Positions 55,473 through 64,000 of a stretch of DNA of 64,000 nt are shown here, piece after piece. Positions within the stretch are counted from its first letter, which is position 1; every line of letters begins with the position of its first letter. Source of the stretch: Bathynomus jamesi (lineage: Eukaryota > Arthropoda > Malacostraca > Isopoda > Cirolanidae); the NCBI GenBank assembly GCA_023014485.1, contig JAJOZX010001075.1, forward strand, positions 547,501 to 611,500, read 5' to 3'. The notes beneath the pieces were generated by a model. It was not told the DNA's origin and did no database searches. It saw only the letters and a program-made list of their open reading frames with translations. The translations under genes and the position numbers were made by a program.

Positions 55473-57893
55473 ATGGCCGAATCTGCCCCCAAAACCAGGA
55501 AAATGTCAGGTTCAAAGCTCTCGGATGTTGTGGGCCCGGGGAAGGAGTTCATTCCAGGCGAGGTGCCGACTTGGAGAGCCGTTCTTCAGAGAGGGATTCG
55601 TCTGCAGGAGGAAAAGTTCCTCATTCATGACATCCAAAGGTCTAAATACCCTATCCGAGAGATGACTGACGAGCTGGCTTCACTCGTGATGACTCAGTGG
55701 AGGAAGTCGAATGTAACGTTCTCACCGCCTGTGACAATCACGGAAAAATCGCTCTCATATAAGATCTTGTTGAAATGGAAGGAGATGACAGACGTTGTGA
55801 ACGGGAGAGTTAAGTCTGCTACCCAGGAGAAGAGGATGGCTGATCTGGATAAACTCTGTGAAGTCTGCGTTTGCAAGCATCAGATCTTCTTGTGCGGCTC
55901 AGAGGGAAGTGGATGTTCAGGATGCTCCCTCAAGGCCCATGTGAACTGTAACTGTCCTTTGGAGGTGAAGATTCCTAAACTGGACCTTCAGTGGCTGTAC
56001 TACCAGAGAGTAAAGACTTCCGAAGCTTCACGAATCCAGATGTCTTCTGTAGACTTCGAAGATAGCAGGAGACAGATCAAAGCAGCGAAGAGGAAGGAGG
56101 CTGAAGAAGCTTCTGCTGTGAAGAGGAAGAAGAAAGAGGAGGATACTAATGAGGAGCTTCTCATGAAAGACTTTGAGGAGGACGAAGAGCCAAACTTGGT
56201 AGAAACTGCAAAAGAAGCCTCTGGCAATGCTGAGGCTACTGAAGCTCCTATGGACGTTCCCGCTGAAGTACCTGTCGAAACTTCAACTTCTGCTACACGA
56301 AACTACATGAAGATCCAAGGGACAGCTTCAGCAGCTTTCAGGTACAGGGTGGAAAATGTTCCGGCAGCTGCAGTTGCCACTGGCTTCCTGAACGACCTCA
56401 TCAAGGCCGGTCATCTTTCCAAAGACAAGGCTTACTTGGCCATAGATGGCATGAAAGTCTGGAGGGCCAAGGATGAAGTAATGGCCTCATCAGTTGAAGC
56501 TCTCACGCAGAGGTCAGAGGAGGAGATCTATGGGATATTCTTTGATGGCAAGCAGGATAGGACCACAAAGGTGTTGAAATATGACGAAGTGACAGGGAGA
56601 TTTCATCCTGGCAAAGTGATCGAGGAGCATTACACTATCACGTGGGAGCCTCAAGGAAAGTACCTCTTCCATTTCACTCCCGAGGAACCTGAGGAAGGAG
56701 AAAAGCCTGCTCATAAGATCGCTCAGGGCCTGCATGAGTGGCTTCTGGATCACGGAGCTCACGAGAGCCTTGTAATGATTGGAGGAGACTCTACCAACAC
56801 CAACACGGGGTGGTCTGGAGGCGCCATAGCCCTATTGGAGAAGATGCTGGGTCGCAAGTGCCACTGGATGATCTGTCAGCTCCATGTGAACGAGCTCCCC
56901 CTGAGGCACTTAATCATCAAGCTGGACGGCCCTGTAACTCCCCGGTCAGGCTTCAGTGGGCCTATTGGAAAACTTCTTGAGAAAGTGAATGAACTTGAGG
57001 TCAACTTCAACTTCAAACCAGTGGAAGGAACTGAAGATATCATAGAGCTGCCAGTAGAGATAGTCAAATCTCTCTCCACAGACCAGCACAACTGCTATCT
57101 TCTGATCAAAGCCATCAAGTCTGGAAGTCTCAGTCCACAGTTGGCTGGTCTCAAGTGCGGACCTCTGAACCAATCCAGGTGGCTCACTACTGCACAGGCC
57201 ATCTTGCTGTTGTGGATGAGGGAGCACGGACTGAAGGGGGAGGTGTTGAGGAGGCTCGAGGTCCTCGTGAAGTTCTGCCTTAACTTCTACTTCAAAATGT
57301 ACTACGACATCAAAGTGAAGCACCACCTCAAATTTGGTCCTGCACACGTTTTTTCAAGCCTGAGGCTGCTGAGGAACCAGACTACCGAGGTCAGGAACAT
57401 CATCTCTGCTGCAGTGATAAGAGGAGCTTACCACGCACATCCTGAGAACATCCTGGCTTCATTCCTGTGCAGTGAGGATGAGCATCAGAGAGCTTTTGCT
57501 GTGAGCCAGATAGAGAAGATCAGAGAAGGAAGAGACTTTGGTGATACGACAGTGAGGCCCCATAAAAATCCCAAAGTCAATCTGCAAGCCACTTCACCTG
57601 AGGATCTCATCAACTGGGAATCAGAGAATATTTACGAGCCTATTTTCACCTGCAAGATGACCTTGACTGAGCTCGAGGATCTCAGGAAAACTCCACTCAA
57701 AGTGGACGCTTTCTCTGTTCATACTCAGTCCTGCGAGAGAGCTGTACAGGAAGTCTCAACTGCTTCCCAAGCTGTGTACGGTCACGAGAGGAGAGATGGG
57801 TGGGTGAGAGCCAGGATAGACCATCGAGAAATGCTCCCAGTGTTCAGATCGAAGCAGGACATACTTAAGAGCTTTTCAGGTTCGAGTGGCTGA
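55473..57893 (+). CDS. T2 transposase, intact 806-residue frame
   Basis: The first ATG in the frame is at 55,473; an acceptor (tttgtttcag) ends at 55,435, so an upstream exon could supply an earlier start. In order from that ATG: a helical N-terminus; a Cys/His cluster at about 128-163 (CEVCVCKHQIFLC, CSGCSLKAHVNCNCP); a Lys/Glu-rich hydrophilic region at about 195-250; a catalytic core with IFFDGKQDR (Asp about 357), IGGDSTNTNTGWSGG (Asp about 438), ICQLHVNELPLRHL (C-x-x-H about 467) and HTQSCERAVQEV (Glu about 754). The D-D-C/DxxH-E layout is that of RNase H-fold eukaryotic transposases. No stop or frameshift in 2.4 kb, GC-richer than its surroundings. It could be an active transposase or a domesticated gene. 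Confidence 0.82.
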   Translation: MAESAPKTRKMSGSKLSDVVGPGKEFIPGEVPTWRAVLQRGIRLQEEKFLIHDIQRSKYPIREMTDELASLVMTQWRKSNVTFSPPVTITEKSLSYKILLKWKEMTDVVNGRVKSATQEKRMADLDKLCEVCVCKHQIFLCGSEGSGCSGCSLKAHVNCNCPLEVKIPKLDLQWLYYQRVKTSEASRIQMSSVDFEDSRRQIKAAKRKEAEEASAVKRKKKEEDTNEELLMKDFEEDEEPNLVETAKEASGNAEATEAPMDVPAEVPVETSTSATRNYMKIQGTASAAFRYRVENVPAAAVATGFLNDLIKAGHLSKDKAYLAIDGMKVWRAKDEVMASSVEALTQRSEEEIYGIFFDGKQDRTTKVLKYDEVTGRFHPGKVIEEHYTITWEPQGKYLFHFTPEEPEEGEKPAHKIAQGLHEWLLDHGAHESLVMIGGDSTNTNTGWSGGAIALLEKMLGRKCHWMICQLHVNELPLRHLIIKLDGPVTPRSGFSGPIGKLLEKVNELEVNFNFKPVEGTEDIIELPVEIVKSLSTDQHNCYLLIKAIKSGSLSPQLAGLKCGPLNQSRWLTTAQAILLLWMREHGLKGEVLRRLEVLVKFCLNFYFKMYYDIKVKHHLKFGPAHVFSSLRLLRNQTTEVRNIISAAVIRGAYHAHPENILASFLCSEDEHQRAFAVSQIEKIREGRDFGDTTVRPHKNPKVNLQATSPEDLINWESENIYEPIFTCKMTLTELEDLRKTPLKVDAFSVHTQSCERAVQEVSTASQAVYGHERRDGWVRARIDHREMLPVFRSKQDILKSFSGSSG

Positions 57894-57937
57894 TGAAGAG
57901 GCTGAAGCCATCGTTAATGCTCATAAGAGCTGAAAGT

Positions 57938-57970
57938 CCTCATAAGATCATAATATAAGATCTTATGAGG
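57938..57970. repeat. perfect hairpin downstream of the T2 gene
   Basis: CCTCATAAGATC and its exact complement GATCTTATGAGG are separated by nine bases, 45 bases after the stop codon. It may be a transposase-binding or 3'-end structure; the function is unknown. Confidence 0.75.
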
Positions 57971-58382
57971 CCACACTTTTCAGGGATCCAGGAAGAACAG
58001 GCGTGTAAACCTACACGTGGAGGTGGCAAGTCTCCCGCTACTTGATCAGAGTAGAGCTGGTGAGCCGCGCCTATACGTGAAATCTAAAAGTTTTTTCAGC
58101 ACCCAGTGTTGAAACACGCAAGAAAGCAAGGATGAGGTCAGAAAAGCAGCTTTTAGACTAAATCATCTGCAGAACAGCTGCGCGCTTTGGTTTGGGTGCC
58201 CTGAGGCTGCATTAGGCAGCCTTCAAATCAGAAAAATCGCGATTTTGACCATGTAAATGAGACTTTTCGGAAAAGTTACAAATAATAAACCCATCTTAGA
58301 ATTAATTTTTACATAGGAATCCATATTAGCCACTTTGTTTTTCCAAAATTTCAACCCTGAACCCAGAGTATGATATGCCCTA

Positions 58383-58845
58383 TTGGCGCATGGAATGTTA
58401 TAGATGCTAATGTTGTTTTGCATGTTACAACTAGTATTGCGCGACAAATTTCGTTTAGTGCATGGCAGCTTAGAAATTATTTATATACTGTGAGGCAAAC
58501 TTTTAAAGGGTTCGGGTTCCTCGGGGTGGTCCACGGTGACCCGGTCGTCGATGGATGGCATGATTGCTGGCGCTCAATTTGAAGAACATGAACATTTTAC
58601 GATGAACAAGACGATGTTACACAATGTTAGATTGCTACCCACAATAATGCACAAGATGTAGATAGTTTGTGGACAGTTCCACTCAGGATGTTACAGAATA
58701 GTAGCGTGGTTATAACTCTCATGTTTATCTTCGTATAATTATTAACTCGGCACTCAAGTAAAGAATCGGACCTACCTTATAATTTACCATTTATTTAACG
58801 TTGTGTAGACTGACAATTCTGGATCATTTTGTACTCAGTGTCACT

Positions 58846-58880
<35 letters not shown>
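58383..58880. other. no recognised gene; (TA)n at 58,845-58,880
   Basis: Unannotated sequence between T2 and the Gypsy LTR; the LTR ends at the right edge of the TA tract. Confidence 0.5.
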
Positions 58881-60087
58881 TGTCGTGTATTGGTCTTTTT
58901 AATAAAGATAAGATAATAATGTATATTAAGAATTTAATGTTTTGTTTATAAGAATTTAATAATGTTTTGTTTGAAATTAAAAATATAAAATACTAATTGT
59001 TAACACCGAAATGTACCGAAGCTGGAGGCTGAGTTAAAATGCCCAATTTTGGCAATTCAGTTTCAGACGGAATGTGTCCTAGTTAGACGGTTTTCGTATT
59101 AATATGTAATTGTGTTTCTGAAATATTTAATTCTCTCTCTCCACTACAAAATGTTAACGCAAATTCCGCACTCGCTTTACTCCGTTTGTCCAATTGTTTC
59201 TGTAAATAAATAAAAGTCAGTAAATAGAAATATAGTGTGTAATTATCCCGGTTCCTTTCATTGTTCGAAAGTTTAATGGCGCCCACCGGCTCAAGCGGGC
59301 TACCCGCGTCCGTATAAAGACACAGAGAAAACGAGTGATAATAGTAAGAAAAGGAAAATAATGGAAAGAAAGCGCAGAGAAGTAAATAAATCAAGTTTTT
59401 TTAAAAATCACATTTTGGTGGCTAGCGGCGTCCCTATTAAATTAAAAGAAGGGCATTCCCACGTCCTCTGTGCGCGCCTTATATTTCGGCAAAATACATT
59501 GCTACCCGTTTTTTCGTATTTATAAAATTAGTAGATATACTCTTTCGGAAAATTATACAGTAAAATGAATTGTGTACCTCAGTTGCAAGCAGTAAACACC
59601 CTTTGGGTGTGCCCCATTCCTTAAAAATTCGTTGTATTTATAATTTAAAATGGCGCGCGGCATTAAGGCTAGTTAAGGCTAGTTAAAGTAGTTAAGGCTA
59701 TGGTTCACACACTATATACAGATACAGTACAATAACCAGAATTAAGTTACACAACGAAATAATTATAGACTCACCTCAAGTATAGAACAACAGTTCCAGA
59801 CAATATTCTAGATAGCCAGTAATAGTCGTTAGTCTAGCAGTTGTCAGTCTATTAGATAGTTAATAGCTATATCAGTATATCTAGATAGGCTAGGAGTTCA
59901 CAATAGTACAACGACAATCAACACTACATCCAATAATCGCAATGCTAATGATCATCCCAAAACATCATCGCTGCATATCCGCCCTAATCCGTCAAAACCA
60001 GTGCTGCCAGATCAATATTAGTTTTTATATGAAGGTGTTTTTTTGGTGTGTCGATCTGCAGACTTTTAGTCACACCAATCCACCACA
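58881..60087 (-). repeat. Gypsy 3' long terminal repeat
   Basis: On the minus strand the repeat would start TGTGGTGGATTGGTGTGACT directly after a polypurine tract (AGGGGAGGAG at 60,088-60,097) and end CACGACA at 58,881, giving TG...CA termini. It is about 1.2 kb. The second LTR lies beyond the window, so the limits are inferred from the polypurine tract and the terminal dinucleotides only. Confidence 0.6.
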
Positions 60088-60095
60088 CTCCTCCC

Positions 60096-61093
60096 CTACA
60101 AGTTCAGACGTTCCGGGGCTTTTTTAACCCTGGTAGAACGACGAACTCCAAGTGCAGTAGATTTCTCTGGCTCAGCCACAGGTGACAGAGAAGATTGTGG
60201 TTCCATTTCGGTTGGAATAGTAGTAGTACTCTCTGGAGTAGTAGGAATACGTGTACGCTCTAGAGTAGGAGGAATAGTAGGGTAGCGGATGGCATAGAAT
60301 GAGGTAGAATATGATCCTGATGTCGATTCTGAATTCGACAACCTTCAGTTACACATCTGTAGGAAACAGGACCAGTCTGCCTTCTAACTATAGCTGGTAC
60401 CCACTTGGGACCCTGAGAGTAATTGCGAACCATGACCTTATTTTGAGGTAGCAGCTCTAGCGCCCTAGGAGTCTTAGATTCAAAGGCACGTTTTGGCCGC
60501 TCTTGCCGACTGTAAACTCTCTGACAAATAGAATCATGAGGACGCACAAGATCAAAAATACAGCGAATACGACGGCCAAACATCAACTCGGACGGTGGAA
60601 CACCGGTAGTAGAATGAGGTGTCAACCTGTATTTCATGAGAAAGCGATCCAAAGCAACCTGAATTCCCTCCCTCTTTGCATGAAGCAAAGCAGACTTAAC
60701 AGAACGGACCATGTTCTCAGCCAAGCAATTTGAAGATGGGTGGTAGGGAGCAGTGCGGACATGACGAATACCATTGGAAGACAAAAACGTATAAAAATCA
60801 GAACTAGTAAAACTTGGGCCATTATCAGAAACCAAAACAACTGGAAGGCCAAATCTGGCAAAAATAGAACGCAACAGACTAATAGTAGAGGATGAAGACA
60901 TAGATGTAGTGGGAAGAACCTCTACCCATTTAGAATGAGCATCGACAATGACCAGAAGATAGTGGTGATTGATGGGACCCGTATAATCAATATGAATTCT
61001 GTGCCATGGATGGGAAGGCCATTCCCAGGGATGTAGAAAACCCTTTTTAGAAGTATCACGTAACCCCAAACACCGAAAGCATGAATTCACAAG
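60096..61093 (-). pseudogene. Gypsy integrase
   Basis: The C-terminal part of the Gypsy Pol polyprotein, inserting the cDNA into the genome. The catalytic triad is visible: IDYTGPINHHYLLVIVDAHS (Asp), LVSDNGPSF (Asp) and CLAENMVRSVK (Glu). The zinc-binding N-terminus is split from the preceding domain by an in-frame UAG at 61,094-61,096 (after LDSDIL; the reading resumes LVNSCFRC). The C-terminal tail changes frame near 60,300-60,340 and ends RRSTRVKKAPERLNL, the usual Gypsy ending. No envelope frame follows. Confidence 0.88.
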
Positions 61094-61659
61094 CTAAAGG
61101 ATGTCACTATCCAGTCCGGGCCACCAAAAATAACTTCGGGCCAGTTCCTTCATACGAGTAGCACCCATATGATCGAAATGAAGTTCTTTAAGCAAAAGAG
61201 ACTTGCCCAGGTTTGGGATAAGAACCCGAGACCGCCAAAGGACACATCCATCTTGAATAGACAACTCTGTGCGTCTTTGGTGGAAAGGTTGGTAAGAACT
61301 GTCCACCTTCATAGGCCAACCACTAGAGACCATCTGATAAACAAGAGACAAAATAGGATCAGATTTAGTCCACTGAGCAAAAATCATAGCTGTAACTGGT
61401 GTTGTCCCAAGAAATTCAACTAAGTGAACCCATTCAGCTGGAAATGAGACACATTCAATGGGAGCATCTAAAGGTAATCGGCTTAAAGCATCAGCATTAC
61501 CCAAATGCTTACGTGACCGGTGCATTAGATTGAAAGAATAGGCTTGTAGCATGAGAGCCCAACGTTGTATTCGTCCTGCAGCCAAGATAGGAATTTGTTT
61601 ATTAGGAGCAAACAACCCTAACAACGGTTTATGATCAGTCACTAGGGTAAACTGCTGAC
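61094..61659 (-). pseudogene. Gypsy RNase H C-terminal part and integrase zinc region
   Basis: Begins GQQFTLVTDHKPLLGLF, the RNase H segment with the third acid, and continues with GRIQRWALMLQAY and GNADALSRLP. A spacer leads to LHFDHMGATRMKELARSYFW, the HH half of the integrase zinc finger. It joins seamlessly to the RT-RNase H frame at 62,901 when the hAT insertion and one 8-bp duplication are removed. Confidence 0.88.
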
Positions 61660-61667
61660 CCCACAAG

Positions 61668-62892
61668 CAGTGGTGTAGTCATAAATTCTTCAGTGGGGTA
61701 ACGCAACAACAATTTTTCTTATATAGCGTTTCTATAAAATTCTACAGCGTTTTTACATTTTATGTACATTCCCCAAAACACGTTGAAATTGAAGGGGTTA
61801 GGAAAGAAATATAGTTAGAAAGAGTCTTCTTCTTCTTTCTCTTCGGCCGTTCCCGCCTCTATGCGGGGTCGGCGTTTCTGACCAGCCTCCTCCACACAGC
61901 CCGGTCCTGGGCTTCTTCCTCCGACAAACCCTTCTCCCTCAAATCGTCCCTCACCTTCTCCATCCACCTTCGCTTCGGTCTGCCTCTCTTTCTCCTGCCA
62001 TGCACCTCCATATTCATCGTTCTCTTACCTACATAATCTTCGTCCCCTCTCATCACATGTCCATACCATTTCAGTCTACTTTCTTGTATCTTCCTCGAGA
62101 TTTCTCCAACCTTTGTTGTGCCCCTTATCCTTTCATTCCTTACTCTATCCAACCTTGTCACTCCGCACATCCATCTCAGCATTCTCATCTCCGTTACATC
62201 TAGTCTTTTCTCATGATCTTTCTTTATAGCCCAAGACTCAGCCCCGTACATCATAGCCGGTCTTACCACAGTCTTATACACCTTTCCCTTAACCCTTGCG
62301 CCTATTCTTCGGTCACACAACACCCCTGAAACTTTCTTCCAATTTTTCCAACCAGATTGCACTCTGTGTGTTATTTCTGTGTCCAGCTCACCGTCCTCAG
62401 CCACTGTCGATCCCAAGTACGTAAACTTACTTACTCTCTTTAACCTCGCTCCCTCTAAACTAATTTCTGAGTCTTGATTTTCGTAGAACCTCAGGTACTC
62501 CGTTTTCTTTCTGCTGATTTTCAACCCTCTGTCTTCAAAAGCTTTCCTCCATTCCTCCAATTTTCTTTCTACTACTTCTCTCCTGTTGCTGCACAGAACA
62601 ATATCGTCTGCAAAGAGCATACACCAAGGGGATTGATCTTTTATCCCCTGGGCCAACACATCCATAATCAAAACAAAAAGGTACGGGCTCAAAGAAGATC
62701 CCTGATGTAGACCAACCCTCACGGGGAACCATTCCGTTACACCTACACTATGTATTACAAAATGTTCAGTAGAAACAGCAAAAAATATAAAAAATATAAA
62801 GTAAAATATAACCAGTAGGGTAACCCTAAAAGTAAAATAAAACAAGTCGGGGTAACGCCGTTACCTTGCGTTACCCCCGGACTACACCACTG
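61668..62892. mobile_element. hAT-type non-autonomous transposon nested in Gypsy
   Basis: Inverted ends CAGTGGTGTAGTC are flanked by a perfect 8-bp duplication, CCCACAAG (61,660-61,667 and 62,893-62,900). Both properties are those of hAT elements. The interior is mostly an RTE LINE fragment; the left and right non-LINE parts contain GGGGTAACGC-type inverted words. It has no hAT transposase. Confidence 0.92.
61859..62760 (-). pseudogene. RTE-clade LINE reverse transcriptase fragment
   Basis: Minus-strand frame reading GVTEWFPVRVGLHQGSSLSP, then PWCMLFADDIVLCSNRREVV (F-A-D-D catalytic box), KFTYLGSTVAEDGELDTEI, MMYGAESWAIKK, RWMCGVTRLDRVRNERIRGT and RRRWMEKVRDDLREKG-type C-terminus. These are diagnostic of RTE-clade RT. 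Only the palm and C-terminal part are present, 5'-truncated as usual. The LINE 3' end is near 61,833 with a GAAGAAGAAGA tail. The frame is intact over 300 residues, so the insertion is recent. Confidence 0.87.
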
Positions 62893-62900
62893 CCCACAAG

Positions 62901-64000
62901 TAAAAATGAAATTTTTTTACTGCGAAGATTACGGCTAATGCTTCACGTTCTACCTGTGAATAATTCCTCTCTGCTGTATTTAGAGTGCGGGAAACAAAAG
63001 AAATAGGTCTTTCTTCCCCGTTAATATTATGAGCAAGTACTGCTCCAATGCTATATGAGCTGCTATCAGCGGTTACAACTATAGGTAGTTTAGGATCAAA
63101 ATGCACTAAAACATGAGAATTGAGTAAGAGCTCCTTTGACTGTTGAAAACTAGACTGTTCCTCTTTACCCCAACTCCATTTAGTGTCTTTCCTGAGTAAT
63201 TTATTTAGTGGTTCCAATGTAGTAGCAGCATTTGGTAGAAATTTCCTGTAGAAATAAAGCAAGCCTAGATATGCTTGACGCTGAGTGACATTAGTAGGTG
63301 CAGGAACCTTACAAATAGCATCAACTTTATCCTTAGTAGGATGCAGACCTAATGAATCAATCTTAAATCCCAAATACTGAATTTCATTAGTTATCCAGAT
63401 ACATTTTTCCTTATTTAGAGTTAAACCAGCAGCTGCTAACTTCTGCAAAACTGTCCTTAGACTAGACGTATGCTCTGCTTCTGTTTTTCCAGCTATAAGG
63501 ATGTCATCCAGGTAACATACCACATCTGAAATTCCATCTAATATGCGACTAATAGTCCTTTGGAAAATGCCAGGAGCTGATGAAATACCATAACATAATC
63601 TATTATAACGAAATAGACCCTTGTGTGTATTTATAGTTGTGATATCCTTAGATTTTTCATCAAGCTCCAGCTGTGCATAGGCTTGTGATATATCCAGCTT
63701 AGAGAAGTATTTATTACCAGCTAACTTACTAAAAATATCAGCAGGATTAGGAATAGGATATTTATCTATTAGAATAGCCTTATTAGCAGTTACTTTGTAG
63801 TCCCCACAAATACGAACACTCTTATTAGGTTTTAACACAGGGACAATAGGTGCTGCCCATAATGAGTGCGATATAGGTTCAATAACCTTTTTCTTAGTGA
63901 GCCTGTCTAGCTCCAATTCTACCTTTTCTCTTAGAACATAAGGCAATGGCCTAGCTTTACAAAATTTAGGGCTGACTTCGTTATCCAATTCAATAGACAC
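62901..64000 (-). pseudogene. Gypsy reverse transcriptase and RNase H N-terminal part (extends past the window)
   Basis: The frame is open to the window edge. RT landmarks are WAAPIVPVLKPNKSVRICGDY, FSKLDISQAYAQLELDEKSK, LFRYNRLCYGISSAPGIFQR and VVCYLDDILIAG, with the YLDD catalytic box intact. RNase H begins IVVTADSSSYSIGAVLAHNI and NYSQVEREALAVIFAVKKFH. Protease and gag would lie beyond 64,000. It reads without a stop here, but the downstream part of the same polyprotein is split by the hAT insertion. Confidence 0.92.

Larger units (their letters stand above)
54287..58382 (+). mobile_element. T2: transposon with an intact transposase
   Basis: Diverged inverted repeats of about 150 bases begin TAGGGCATATCATACT at 54,287 and end with the complement at 58,382. 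The arms align over most of 54,287-54,430 and 58,235-58,382 with many substitutions. A TA step lies at each edge. Inside are a 743-bp TTAA-type insertion (54,479-55,221) and a single long gene. The repeats are much more decayed than the gene. Confidence 0.7.

Overview
The window is animal nuclear DNA, most likely from an arthropod and plausibly a crustacean. The evidence is eukaryotic splice signals, one immunoglobulin-type exon resembling arthropod Sidestep-like proteins, long (TA)n, (TC)n, (TG)n and (GAA)n microsatellites, interstitial TTAGG-like runs (arthropod telomere motif), tRNA-derived SINEs, and a dense mix of Tc1/mariner, hAT, Polinton, LINE and Gypsy elements. The organism call is inference. 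Almost all recognisable coding sequence is mobile-element derived, and most of it carries stops or frameshifts.

Layout. 0-2 kb: a Tc1 3' end, a candidate small exon, and a complete DD41D (IS630/Tc1/mariner) element with perfect 54-bp inverted repeats. 2.1-10.9 kb: a decayed Polinton/Maverick, with protease, major capsid, small basic protein, penton-like protein, chromodomain integrase, two conserved unknowns and packaging ATPase on the minus strand, and a protein-primed DNA polymerase B on the plus strand. The polymerase is cut by a 5'-truncated LINE. 12-24 kb: SINEs, mariner and DD41D pieces, a long palindrome, a minisatellite and simple repeats. 24-27.8 kb: a young CR1-like LINE between two (TC)n tracts, interrupted by a foldback-like element whose arms are inverted arrays of a 13-bp unit. 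28.4-32.1 kb: a TTAA-flanked transposon of an unusual DDE family (called T1 here). 34-37 kb: DD41D, a Tigger-like MITE and a DD37E element. 37.2-42.5 kb: a LINE with a CCCH zinc-finger ORF1, split by a DD41D element. 44-47 kb: a hAT remnant and the Ig exon. 47.6-52.1 kb: a Tc1 interrupted by a MITE, itself interrupted by a third family (T4) with ~300-bp inverted repeats. 53-58.4 kb: a fragment (T3) and a full copy (T2) of the T1-like family; T2 keeps an uninterrupted ~806-residue reading frame. 58.9-64 kb: the 3' half of a Gypsy retrotransposon on the minus strand, interrupted by a hAT-type element with a perfect 8-bp duplication, which itself carries an RTE LINE fragment.

How it fits together. 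The genes do not form a host pathway; the region is a stack of nested insertions whose order can be read from target-site duplications. The best candidates for something under-described are the T1/T2/T3/T4 transposase group (catalytic D, then D-[ST]-T, C-x-x-H and E-R motifs; one member intact), the foldback element, the CCCH-finger LINE and a dimeric tRNA SINE. All family names come from reading motifs by eye; no database search was possible.
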